A DNA stretch of 44,335 nt from an uncultured Clostridia bacterium (GTDB lineage Bacteria > Bacillota > Clostridia > Christensenellales > Borkfalkiaceae), in assembly GCA_934254725.1 (NCBI GenBank), contig CAKQLR010000013.1:1-44335 (forward strand), read 5' to 3'. Of this stretch, positions 37,436 to 44,220 are shown in pieces; positions within the stretch are counted from its first letter, which is position 1; each line of letters starts with the position of its first letter. The position numbers and the translations under genes are program-made. Below the pieces are notes generated by a model that worked only from the letters and a program-made list of their open reading frames with translations, searched no databases and was not told the DNA's origin.

Positions 37436-38137
37436 ATGTCGGAAAATGCAAAGAAAAACAAATCGGAAGTAAAAAGGAATATCCTGTACGCGCTCTGGAT
37501 AGTGCTTTTGGTCGCCGTAATGACAGCCTCGGTAATAGTCGTTGCGAAGATTTCGGAAAACAAGAGGCAAACGCTTGACAAACCGAAGGACAGCCAATCG
37601 GAGCTTGTGGATAGCGGAAACAGCTCAGGCAACAAACCTCAGGACGATGATAAACCGGGCGACGATCAGGGTGACGTGAAAAACCCCGATGACGACACCG
37701 AACCTACGGTTACCAAAATTACTTTCATAATGCCCGTCAAAAACGGAGAGGTTATTAAAAGCTACACCCACGATACTGTGGTGTTCAATTCCACGCTCGG
37801 CGTATACATGGGTCATCTGGCAATTGACTACAAGGCTAAGGAAAACGAAAACGTTTACTGTGTATACGACGGCGTTATCGAAAGCGTTGCAACGTCCTAT
37901 CTTACCGGTACTACTATTACGGTAAATCACGGCGGCGGACTTAAAACAATTTATAATTCCGTAGAAGCGGACGAAAAGCTGTACGAGGGCAAGACCGTTA
38001 CAAAGGGAGAAGTGATCGGAAAAGTTTCCGCAAACAATTTGCAGGAATACAAGGACGGTGCGCATCTGCACTTCGAGGTGGAGAAGAACAACGAAAAAGT
38101 AGACCCAGAAGAATACCTTATAGGTGAAGAAAAGTAA
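37436..38137 (+). CDS. spoIIQ: SpoIIQ-like LytM/M23-domain protein
   Basis: A 233-residue, single-pass protein. Residues 15-38 form the transmembrane helix, an Asp/Pro/Gly-rich linker (45-90) follows, and the LytM domain covers about 97-228. The sequence MPVKNGEVIKSYTHDTVVFNSTLGVYMGHLAIDY is characteristic of SpoIIQ in its spacing (quoted segments: MPVKNGEVIKSY, GHLAIDYKA). The zinc ligands of an active M23 endopeptidase appear intact: His and Asp in GHLAIDY, and HLHFEV near the end. In B. subtilis the first His is lost, but it is kept in clostridial SpoIIQ. It would sit in the forespore membrane and join SpoIIIAH across the intermembrane space during engulfment. AAAAGGAGG precedes the ATG. 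Confidence 0.8.
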   Translation: MSENAKKNKSEVKRNILYALWIVLLVAVMTASVIVVAKISENKRQTLDKPKDSQSELVDSGNSSGNKPQDDDKPGDDQGDVKNPDDDTEPTVTKITFIMPVKNGEVIKSYTHDTVVFNSTLGVYMGHLAIDYKAKENENVYCVYDGVIESVATSYLTGTTITVNHGGGLKTIYNSVEADEKLYEGKTVTKGEVIGKVSANNLQEYKDGAHLHFEVEKNNEKVDPEEYLIGEEK

Positions 38138-38175
38138 GTCGGATTTTGTAAGTCTTACTAAAAAATAAAAAACAA

Positions 38176-38210
38176 AAAAGCCGCGATAATATCGGATATC
38201 CGCGGCTTTT
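38176..38210. terminator. Bidirectional terminator
   Basis: AAAAGCCGCG (38176-38185) pairs perfectly with CGCGGCTTTT (38201-38210), extended inside by GATA/TATC. It sits between the convergent spoIIQ and lipoprotein genes. Confidence 0.85.
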
Positions 38211-38227
38211 ACTATTGAGTTCGGGTT

Positions 38228-39265
38228 TTAAATCAATTCGCTGACGTTTACAAATACCGAAGCGGAACGCGTTTCGTTGTTTTCACCGAAGTAAGCCTTA
38301 ACGTAAATTTCGGCGGTTTCGCCGCAAGCGGAAAGTTCTTTTGCGTAACCTTTCAAATCTATCACGTTTATGCTTTTTGTTGTAAGTAAAACGTTTTCTT
38401 TCCCGTCAAGTTTATAGCATATCGCGTAGTGGTTAGCCCCGACCGTGGTAAACGTTAAAACTCCGTTTTTATAGCTGACGGAGGGAACGTTTGCCTTTGC
38501 TCCGATCGTTACGCTTGCCGAACTGTCGCTGTTTATCTGCGGGCATGTAAGCGAATAAGCCGTTATTTTATAAGTGCCTTCTTCGTTTATTTCAACGCAT
38601 AAGTCATTTGTATCCGACATTATCTCGCCGTTTCTGTAAATTTTATATCCGTCCGCGCCCTCGCATTTATGCCAGTTTAAAAGCGTTTTGCCGTTCTCTT
38701 CCTTTACGGTTACAACGGGGCGGGAAATTTTAACTACGTATTCGAGCGTAGACGAGCAACACGCTTTGGTTTCGTCTTTCATAAAGCCGAAAACTTCTAT
38801 CATATACAACCCCGCTTTAAGATTTGTAGGGTAGCTATTTTCCATTGTGTGCATTTGCCTTTCGCCGTCGATATAAATTTCAAACCAATAAATATTTTCG
38901 GAAGCGTTCCACCTTATGGTCGTGCCCGTCGCGTAAACTTCTATAAACGTTTCGGAATCACCGGAAGAACTGTCTCCGCCCGTAGCTTTTCCAGAGCCGC
39001 TGCTGCTTTCGCTTGCGGAAATAGTGCTGTCGGAAGACGAAACATCATCTTTTCCGGATGAGCTGTCGTCTTTCCCCGACGAATTACCGTCGCTGCCGCT
39101 GTCGGGTTTGTTTGATGAACTGCTGCTTTCTTCGGTCTGAGTCTGCTTAAATGAGTCCGTATGCGTACTGTCCGGCTCTTTTGAGACGGAGCAGCCGTAA
39201 CACGCTACGGCGAACAGAAAGATAATAACCAAAAAAGCTTTAGCAAAAATTCTTTTGTAAATCAT
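38228..39265 (-). CDS. Ser-rich lipoprotein with Fn3-like domains
   Basis: A 345-residue lipoprotein. The signal peptide (8-21) ends in AVAC with Cys22 as the lipidated residue (Cys25 is a less likely alternative). A Ser/Gly/Asp low-complexity linker covers about 33-105. The mature part holds beta-rich units, probably two or three fibronectin type III-like domains. IRWNASENIYWFEIYIDGE and LLNWHKCEGADGYKIYRNGE show the typical Trp and Tyr positions. There is no catalytic motif. Such proteins act as extracellular binding or scaffold proteins. It is followed on the minus strand by a bidirectional terminator and is not evidently linked to its neighbours. Confidence 0.72.
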   Translation of the reverse strand: MIYKRIFAKAFLVIIFLFAVACYGCSVSKEPDSTHTDSFKQTQTEESSSSSNKPDSGSDGNSSGKDDSSSGKDDVSSSDSTISASESSSGSGKATGGDSSSGDSETFIEVYATGTTIRWNASENIYWFEIYIDGERQMHTMENSYPTNLKAGLYMIEVFGFMKDETKACCSSTLEYVVKISRPVVTVKEENGKTLLNWHKCEGADGYKIYRNGEIMSDTNDLCVEINEEGTYKITAYSLTCPQINSDSSASVTIGAKANVPSVSYKNGVLTFTTVGANHYAICYKLDGKENVLLTTKSINVIDLKGYAKELSACGETAEIYVKAYFGENNETRSASVFVNVSELI

Positions 39266-39302
39266 TTTGTTTTCCCCCTTGATAATGTGCGAAAAAAGGC
39301 AC

Positions 39303-39980
39303 TTATTTTTTATTTCCGTATAATCTCGCGCGCGTCCTCGGCAAAGCGTCTTTAGCTTTTCCTAAGTCTTTGCCCGCATTCCTGAAGTCGTGGCGATCGC
39401 AAAACCACTGCAAATCGCTTTGAAGATTAAGATAGTTTTCCTTTTGAACTTTTGCAAGCAGGTTAACGTATTCTTTAGCTTTACCGCCCGCGCAGGAGCT
39501 GTTCAGTACGAGTTGGGCGTAATCGTGCAGACAAAAGCCCCTCGAGTAGCCGAGCAGGTCGCGGAAGTCCTCTTCCTCGCAATACAGTTGCGCTACGGTT
39601 TTATAGTAGCGTTGCATGTGTTCTTCCACGGAGTCGCAAATAACGCAGGTGTGTTCGCATTCGGAAAGCTTTTTAGCCTTCTTTGTAGCGAGCGAAACGC
39701 TTACGGATGGGGTCATTTCGTTCATCAGAACGTTCATTCGGGTAATACATTGAAGCGCCAGCCCCAGCTTGCTTTGACCTTCGAACAGCTTGTCGAAATG
39801 CTTTTTGCAAAAGCCTTTTTCGTTCACTTTATAGCGAACGCTCGTCACCATAACCGCCTCGTTAAGGTATTGCTCTGCCAGATTGTTCTCTACAATTTTG
39901 CGGATTTCGCACAAAGGGCATTCGTTTGAGGTTTTGGGGAATTCTTGTAATATCAACGACGTGCTTATATGGTAACGCAT
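39303..39980 (-). CDS. Cys-rich DUF6062-like protein
   Basis: A 225-residue cytoplasmic protein with repeated Cys/His motifs: CPLCEI (21-26), FCKKHFD (57-63), CVICDSVEEH (111-120) and FCLHDYAQL (148-156), then a single FCDRHDF (193-199). The two halves share the order CxxC ... FCxxH, suggesting an internal duplication and two metal- or Fe-S-binding sites. The pattern matches what I recall as DUF6062, a family of Clostridia with no assigned role. The 5' region carries the second copy of the short hairpin repeat at 39992-40019. It stands alone, on the opposite strand from the tRNA-Thr gene. Confidence 0.7.
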   Translation of the reverse strand: MRYHISTSLILQEFPKTSNECPLCEIRKIVENNLAEQYLNEAVMVTSVRYKVNEKGFCKKHFDKLFEGQSKLGLALQCITRMNVLMNEMTPSVSVSLATKKAKKLSECEHTCVICDSVEEHMQRYYKTVAQLYCEEEDFRDLLGYSRGFCLHDYAQLVLNSSCAGGKAKEYVNLLAKVQKENYLNLQSDLQWFCDRHDFRNAGKDLGKAKDALPRTRARLYGNKK

Positions 39981-39991
39981 TTTTCTCCGGA

Positions 39992-40019
39992 TTTTCGGGG
40001 GAATTCTCCTTGCCGAAAA
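39992..40019. repeat. Short repeat, copy 2 (TTTTCGGGGGAATTCT...CCGAAAA)
   Basis: The same core as at 21774-21797, with a 7-bp TTTTCGG/CCGAAAA stem. It lies in the upstream region of the DUF6062-like gene. Confidence 0.4.
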
Positions 40020-40054
40020 ATTTTAAATATTTTTATTTTTTAAGTGAATATCGT

Positions 40055-40082
40055 TTGATTTTTTTTAAAGATATGGTATAAT
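40055..40082 (+). promoter_or_regulatory. Extended -10 promoter upstream of tRNA-Thr
   Basis: TTGATT (40055-40060), 16-base spacer ending TGG, TATAAT (40077-40082). Confidence 0.6.
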
Positions 40083-40196
40083 AATATAGCGTTAAATGTG
40101 GATTATGTTTATTTTCGCTATGGCTATCGTATATATTATATATGTTAATCGCGAAAAAATCAATAGTTTTCCGCAGTTTATTTTGCAAATGCAGTT

Positions 40197-40272
40197 GCTA
40201 CTGTGGCTCAGTCGGTAGAGCAGCTGATTCGTAATCAGCAGGTCGCCGGTTCAAGTCCGGCCAGTAGCTCCA
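40197..40272 (+). tRNA. tRNA-Thr, anticodon CGT
   Basis: A complete 76-base cloverleaf with encoded CCA. The acceptor GCTACTG pairs with CAGTAGC, the D arm is GCTC...GAGC, the anticodon stem GCTGA/TCAGC encloses TTCGTAA (anticodon CGT, reading ACG), and the T arm GCCGG-TTCAAGT-CCGGC is canonical. Confidence 0.95.
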
Positions 40273-40276
40273 AAGG

Positions 40277-40310
40277 AAACACTTTCCTATGTGGGAGAGT
40301 GTTTTTTTTA
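40277..40310 (+). terminator. Terminator of tRNA-Thr
   Basis: AAACACTTTCC pairs with GGAGAGTGTTT (11 bp, one G-T wobble), followed by a T run. Confidence 0.85.
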
Positions 40311-40393
40311 TGCTTCATATTCCGGCATATAAAGTGCTTAGATCTTTTGTTAAACAAAATTTTTCATAACCTTAAATTTTTTTAATTTTCCGC

Positions 40394-40422
40394 TTGACAT
40401 TCGGAAGAGAACGGTTTATAAT
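40394..40422 (+). promoter_or_regulatory. Promoter of the first TetR operon
   Basis: TTGACA (40394-40399), 17-base spacer, TATAAT (40417-40422). Confidence 0.8.
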
Positions 40423-40425
40423 CAA

Positions 40426-40443
40426 AACTAACGAATATTAGTT
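40426..40443. promoter_or_regulatory. Palindromic operator of the first TetR gene
   Basis: AACTAA-CGAATA-TTAGTT, perfect 6-base arms, covers the expected transcription start right after the -10. Autorepression by the adjacent TetR protein is likely. Confidence 0.6.
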
Positions 40444-40457
40444 AGCAAGGTGTGGTT

Positions 40458-41105
40458 ATGAAACAAGAAGACACGAAAAAGAAAATTTTAGATAAAGCAC
40501 TGGAACTTTTCGCCGCTCAGGGGTATGATTCCGTAAGTGTGGGTGAAATTGCGCAGGCGATAGGCATAAAAGCGCCGTCGCTTTACAATCACTACTCGAG
40601 CAAGCAGGCGATTTTCGACGCGATTGTAGACGCAACGTCAAAGCAATACGAAGCCGATACAGATAAGGTGGATATTCACGTACAGAATTCCGAGCAGGAC
40701 ATTCCCGTTTTTACCGAGATAACAGAGGAAGCGCTTTTTGAAAAAGTAAGACAAATTTTCGAGTATTCTCTGCACAACGAAACCATAAGTCGCTTCCGTA
40801 AAATGATGACGATAGAGCAGTTCCGCTCGCCCGAACTTGCGGCGTTGTACTCGCGGCGTTACGTGGAACGTTTGGTTGATTATCACGCAGGTATTTTTCG
40901 CGCGTTGATTTCGGCAGGCGAAATTATGACTGCCGACCCCGAAACTTTGTCCATGATGTACGTCGCGCCCGTGCTTACGCTGATAAGCGTGTGCGACCGT
41001 CAGCCCGAAAGGGAAGGCGAATGTCTGGATAAATTAAAACGGCACGTGTATCTGTTTTATAATATGGTTCACGGCGGAAAGCCGAACGGGGTCGAGAACA
41101 AATGA
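40458..41105 (+). CDS. TetR-family transcriptional regulator
   Basis: A 215-residue repressor from the ATG at 40458, which has AAGGTG 7 bases before it; a GTG two codons earlier is the alternative. The N-terminal TetR_N helix-turn-helix is clear: ILDKALELFAAQGYDSVSVGEIAQAIGIKAPSLYNHYSSKQAIFDAI (for example GIKAPSLYNHYSSKQAI). The C-terminal ligand domain is of the TetR_C type with no diagnostic motif. Its stop overlaps the next start in an ATGA arrangement, so it is co-translated with a DUF998 membrane protein, and a palindrome covers the promoter. It probably senses a drug or metabolite and controls this operon. Confidence 0.88.
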   Translation: MKQEDTKKKILDKALELFAAQGYDSVSVGEIAQAIGIKAPSLYNHYSSKQAIFDAIVDATSKQYEADTDKVDIHVQNSEQDIPVFTEITEEALFEKVRQIFEYSLHNETISRFRKMMTIEQFRSPELAALYSRRYVERLVDYHAGIFRALISAGEIMTADPETLSMMYVAPVLTLISVCDRQPEREGECLDKLKRHVYLFYNMVHGGKPNGVENK

Positions 41106-41749
41106 AGAAAACATTTATACAAAAGCTGGGGTTACTTGGCATTGTCAGCTTTCTTTCGTACACGGCGGCGGTGATTTTCGCCCCGCTTGCGTATCCCGGG
41201 TATAATTGGTTGGCTCAGGCGGTCAGCGACCTTAGTGCGGCAAACGCACCTTCGCTTGCTCTGTGGAATCAGCTTACCGCGTTTTATAACGTGTGCGAAG
41301 TCGTTTGCGTAACCGTCGTTTGTATAGGAATACAAGGGCGTAAAAACAAGCTTTTGAGCGCGGGAATTTATCTTTTTGCGGTTATGGAATGGATTTCCGC
41401 CGTAGGTTACAGAGCATTTCCGCTTTCGGATAGCGGTTATGCGGGCGCGTTTCAAGACGTTATGCACATGGCGGTAACTGTGGCGGTAGTGCTTTTATCC
41501 ATCGCGTCGCTTACGATCATCATAATCGCGGGTGCAAAGAATAAAGATTGCCGTTCTTACGGTATTTGCGCCGCGGTTGCCCTTGCGATGATGCTTGTGG
41601 GTGCGCTCGGAATGAAAATCGTGCCGCCAAACTATTTCGGCGTTGTCGAACGTTTCAGCGTTTTTGCTGCAACAGGCTTTAATGCCGCACTCGGTATTCA
41701 TCTTTTTTGTTCGGATATCGAAAAAAGTTTTAAATTAAAGGAAATATAA
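41102..41749 (+). CDS. DUF998-family membrane protein
   Basis: A 215-residue protein with six predicted helices. The first segment, APLAYPGYNWLAQAVSDLSA, is the hallmark of DUF998, together with SAVGYRAFPLSD after the third helix. The family has no settled activity and is common next to TetR regulators. It overlaps the TetR stop by 4 bases and is followed 2 bases later by a GNAT gene, so it is the middle gene of an operon. Confidence 0.85.
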   Translation: MKKTFIQKLGLLGIVSFLSYTAAVIFAPLAYPGYNWLAQAVSDLSAANAPSLALWNQLTAFYNVCEVVCVTVVCIGIQGRKNKLLSAGIYLFAVMEWISAVGYRAFPLSDSGYAGAFQDVMHMAVTVAVVLLSIASLTIIIIAGAKNKDCRSYGICAAVALAMMLVGALGMKIVPPNYFGVVERFSVFAATGFNAALGIHLFCSDIEKSFKLKEI

Positions 41750-41751
41750 TC

Positions 41752-42378
41752 ATGACAGAAAAAAATATTATCATAAGAAACGAAACAAAAGAAGATTACA
41801 GAAAGGTTGAAAAGTTGACCAGAGATGCGTTCTGGAACGTCTATCGCCCCGGATGTATGGAGCATTACGTGTTGCACTGCTATCGCGACGATCCCGCGTT
41901 CGTGCCTGAGCTTGATTTTATAATGGAATTAAACGGCGAACTTATCGGTCAGGTCATCTATGTGCGCTCGGAAATCGATTGCGACGACGGCAAAAAAGTG
42001 CCGATTATGACTTTCGGTCCGATCGGCATTGCGCCGAAATATAAAAGGCAAGGTTACGGAAAACGCTTGCTTGATTATTCCATGGAAAAAGCCAAGGAAA
42101 TGGGCGTCGGCGCGCTCGCAATCACTGGCAATATTTTGTTTTACGGAAAGTCTGGTTTTGTCCCTGCAAAGACGAAAGGCGTGCGCTATGCGGACGACCC
42201 GGAAGCGGATTATTTTCTCATCAAAGAATTGAGCCCCGGCTTCCTTGATGGCATATCGGGCACTTATAAAGACCCCGAAGGGTATTTTGTCTGCGAGAAG
42301 GACCCCGAAGCCTTTGAACGCTTTGAAGCGACATTCCCGAAGAAGGAAAAGCTGAAGCGGCCGGGGCAGTTGTTCTGA
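41752..42378 (+). CDS. GNAT-family N-acetyltransferase
   Basis: A 208-residue acetyl-CoA-dependent acetyltransferase. IGIAPKYKRQGYGKRLLDYS (91-110) holds motif A with RQGYGK (99-104), the pyrophosphate-binding loop, and the loop after it GALAITGNILFYGKSGF is typical of a YhbS-like subgroup. The substrate is unknown. The C-terminal 60 residues form an extension with repeated acidic and Pro residues. It starts 2 bases after the DUF998 stop, with AAGGAAA as the ribosome binding site. Confidence 0.85.
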   Translation: MTEKNIIIRNETKEDYRKVEKLTRDAFWNVYRPGCMEHYVLHCYRDDPAFVPELDFIMELNGELIGQVIYVRSEIDCDDGKKVPIMTFGPIGIAPKYKRQGYGKRLLDYSMEKAKEMGVGALAITGNILFYGKSGFVPAKTKGVRYADDPEADYFLIKELSPGFLDGISGTYKDPEGYFVCEKDPEAFERFEATFPKKEKLKRPGQLF

Positions 42379-42395
42379 GCGTGAGGAGTGCAATT

Positions 42396-42653
42396 ATGGT
42401 TGAGTCAAGATGTGGACTTAGGTGCAGCGAATGTAGTTTTCGTGAAGCAACGGGTTGCAAAGGATGCGTGAATATGGACAAGCCTTTCTGGGCGGATAGT
42501 TGTCCTGTTAAATCCTGTTGCGAAAAGAAAGGATTACAGAATTGTGGAGAATGTTCTGACTTTGTCTGTCCGCTGGTACATACTTTCGCTTATGATATGG
42601 AGCAAAGCGATAACGGAGCAAGAATCGAGCAATGCAAAAAATGGTGTAAATAA
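42396..42653 (+). CDS. DUF3795-type Cys-rich small protein
   Basis: An 85-residue protein with about 14 Cys, starting CGLRCSECSF, then GCKGC, SCPVKSCCEKKGLQNCGECSDF and ending QCKKWCK. The order matches DUF3795 proteins, thought to bind metal clusters. The start chosen is ATG at 42396 with GAGGAG 8 bases upstream; a GTG 15 bases earlier overlaps that site. It follows the GNAT stop by 17 bases and lies 1 base before the next gene. Confidence 0.82.
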   Translation: MVESRCGLRCSECSFREATGCKGCVNMDKPFWADSCPVKSCCEKKGLQNCGECSDFVCPLVHTFAYDMEQSDNGARIEQCKKWCK

Positions 42654-42654
42654 A

Positions 42655-42987
42655 ATGGCTTCGAGTAAAGAGTTTCTCCAATTTGTTTTGGAACAGTTAA
42701 GCGGTTTAGACGATATATCTTACAGACCTATGATGGGAGAATATATCCTCTATTATCGCGGTAAAATCGTCGGCGGAATATATGATGACAGATTGCTTGT
42801 AAAGAAAACAAAATCGGCTTTGAAACTTATGCCTGCGGCTATTTGCGACTTTCCGTATGACGGAGGAAAAGAAATGTTGCTCGTAGAAGAAGTTGACAGC
42901 AAAGAGTTCCTTGCAAAACTGTTTGAAGCAATGTACGATGAATTACCGCTTCCCAAACAAAAGAGAAATGACAACCGCGTGCGGTAG
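42655..42987 (+). CDS. TfoX N-terminal domain protein
   Basis: A 110-residue protein with the TfoX_N fold. MASSKEFLQFVLEQLSGL and YRPMMGEYILYYRGKIVGGIYDDRLLVK are the conserved stretches. TfoX/Sxy proteins regulate competence in gamma-proteobacteria, but the stand-alone N-terminal domain in Bacillota has no assigned role. The start is ATG at 42655, 1 base after the stop of the DUF3795 gene. An ATG 111 bases earlier lies inside that gene and gives an unrelated N-terminus. No separate ribosome binding site is seen, so translation is probably coupled. Confidence 0.85.
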   Translation: MASSKEFLQFVLEQLSGLDDISYRPMMGEYILYYRGKIVGGIYDDRLLVKKTKSALKLMPAAICDFPYDGGKEMLLVEEVDSKEFLAKLFEAMYDELPLPKQKRNDNRVR

Positions 42988-43026
42988 AAAAACTGCAAAT
43001 AACAGTCGATTTAGTGCGTTTTATGC

Positions 43027-43055
43027 TTGACAAACAGGCAAAATTACCGTATAAT
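43027..43055 (+). promoter_or_regulatory. Consensus promoter of the second TetR operon
   Basis: TTGACA (43027-43032), 17-base spacer, TATAAT (43050-43055). The -10 overlaps the left arm of the operator. Confidence 0.85.
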
Positions 43056-43088
43056 AACGACATGTTATATATAACACTGCGTTATTAT
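43051..43088. promoter_or_regulatory. 38-base near-perfect palindromic operator
   Basis: ATAATAACG (43051-43059) and CGTTATTAT (43080-43088) flank GTTATATATAAC (43064-43075), itself a perfect palindrome. Only the two 4-base connectors break the symmetry. It covers the -10, start of transcription and early leader, an ideal position for repression by the adjacent TetR protein. Confidence 0.75.
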
Positions 43089-43101
43089 TGGAGGGATCAT
43101 T

Positions 43102-43707
43102 ATGCCTGCGGTTAAAAAAGTGTCAAGAGAGGAGATTATAGACGCGGCTGTCGAAGTGTTGCGTGACGGAGGTTTTTCGTCTGTCAATGCAAGAAGCGTT
43201 GCAAAAAAGCTCGGCTGTTCCACTCAACCCATTTATTTTTCGTTTAAGAATATGGACGAGCTGAAAGCTGCGCTTACCGAACGAGCAATACGCATGCACA
43301 CGCAACGCGTCCGCGATTCGCTTTTGGCGCACGAGGGTAACGACAGTCGTTACAGCAGCTACGGTATGGGGCTTGTTAAGTTTGCCGCGGAGGAAAAGCA
43401 ACTATTCAGGTGGCTTTATCTCGAGGGCGAGCAGACCGGTCCTTACAGTAACGACGTGCTTTTGAACGAGACTATTCAGACCATTATAGACGAATTCGGA
43501 TACGACGAGGAAACGGCAAAAAAGTTTCACCAAGATATGATTTACTATTCTTACGGGCTTGCCATTCTCGCCAATACCGATCACCTTAACCTGACAGAAA
43601 AAGAACTGCGCGAGGCGTTCCGCAGGGAATTCCGCGCTTTAATCGCTATTTACGGGAAACCGACTAAATTACCCGAATTCGCGATAAAAGCGGGGGTGTC
43701 GCTGTGA
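43102..43707 (+). CDS. TetR-family transcriptional regulator
   Basis: A 201-residue repressor. SREEIIDAAVEVLRDGGFSS and RSVAKKLGCSTQPIYFSFKNMDEL form the TetR_N helix-turn-helix. The ligand domain (about 70-190) contains a TetR_C_33-like aromatic region (EKQLFRWLYLEGEQTGPY). GGAGGG precedes ATG. The 38-base palindrome over its promoter suggests autorepression. Its stop overlaps the start of a small membrane protein gene by 4 bases (GTGA), so the two are co-translated. Confidence 0.88.
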   Translation: MPAVKKVSREEIIDAAVEVLRDGGFSSVNARSVAKKLGCSTQPIYFSFKNMDELKAALTERAIRMHTQRVRDSLLAHEGNDSRYSSYGMGLVKFAAEEKQLFRWLYLEGEQTGPYSNDVLLNETIQTIIDEFGYDEETAKKFHQDMIYYSYGLAILANTDHLNLTEKELREAFRREFRALIAIYGKPTKLPEFAIKAGVSL

Positions 43708-44165
43708 ATATGAAGCTCTCATTTTCGTGGATCGGAATAGTTATATTCGCTTTACCGATGCTTATAAATATTATCTATGCGGTTTTTCCTCCGAAAGGAG
43801 ATACCGGGCAGATGAAAAACGTTACGAAATGGGTGGAGATAATCGAAAACGTAAGCCGAATTGTCTATCTTGTTCTGATGACCTTTTTGGTAAACGAAAA
43901 TTCTACGCATTATTTAAACGTGTGGCTTGTGCTTGCCACTATATTTCTTATCCTTTACTATATGGTGTGGATACGCTATTTTATAGGAAAAAGGGACGTG
44001 GCGTTACTTGCAAAACCATTTCTCTTCGTTCCGATCCCGCTTGCCGTTTTTCCCGTACTGTACTATCTGTTTGCCGGAATTTGGGTGGGAAACTATCCTG
44101 CGGCAATCGTTATGATTATTTTCGGGGCTGCGCATATAACGGTTTCGGTACAATCGTTTCGATGA
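43704..44165 (+). CDS. Small membrane protein in a TetR operon
   Basis: A 153-residue protein with four predicted helices (about 7-27, 50-66, 74-92, 104-124, with a shorter one near 130-148). The GTG start at 43704 overlaps the TetR stop and is preceded by GGGGGTG; ATG at 43710 is the alternative. WIRYFIGKRDVALLAKPFLFVPIPLAVFPVLYYLFA contains a positive loop between helices. I recognise no named family, although similar small membrane proteins accompany TetR genes in Clostridia. It may be a transporter accessory or a resistance membrane protein (inference). Confidence 0.65.
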   Translation: MNMKLSFSWIGIVIFALPMLINIIYAVFPPKGDTGQMKNVTKWVEIIENVSRIVYLVLMTFLVNENSTHYLNVWLVLATIFLILYYMVWIRYFIGKRDVALLAKPFLFVPIPLAVFPVLYYLFAGIWVGNYPAAIVMIIFGAAHITVSVQSFR

Positions 44166-44220
44166 GGTTGTTTTATCTGAGTTTTTAATTAAAAGATTAG
44201 GCTTTTTAAGGAAAACAATA

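Noticed and set aside
40197..40272. Attachment site duplicate of the tRNA-Thr 3' end
   Set aside because: I looked for a second copy of the T-arm/CCA end downstream in the window and saw none.
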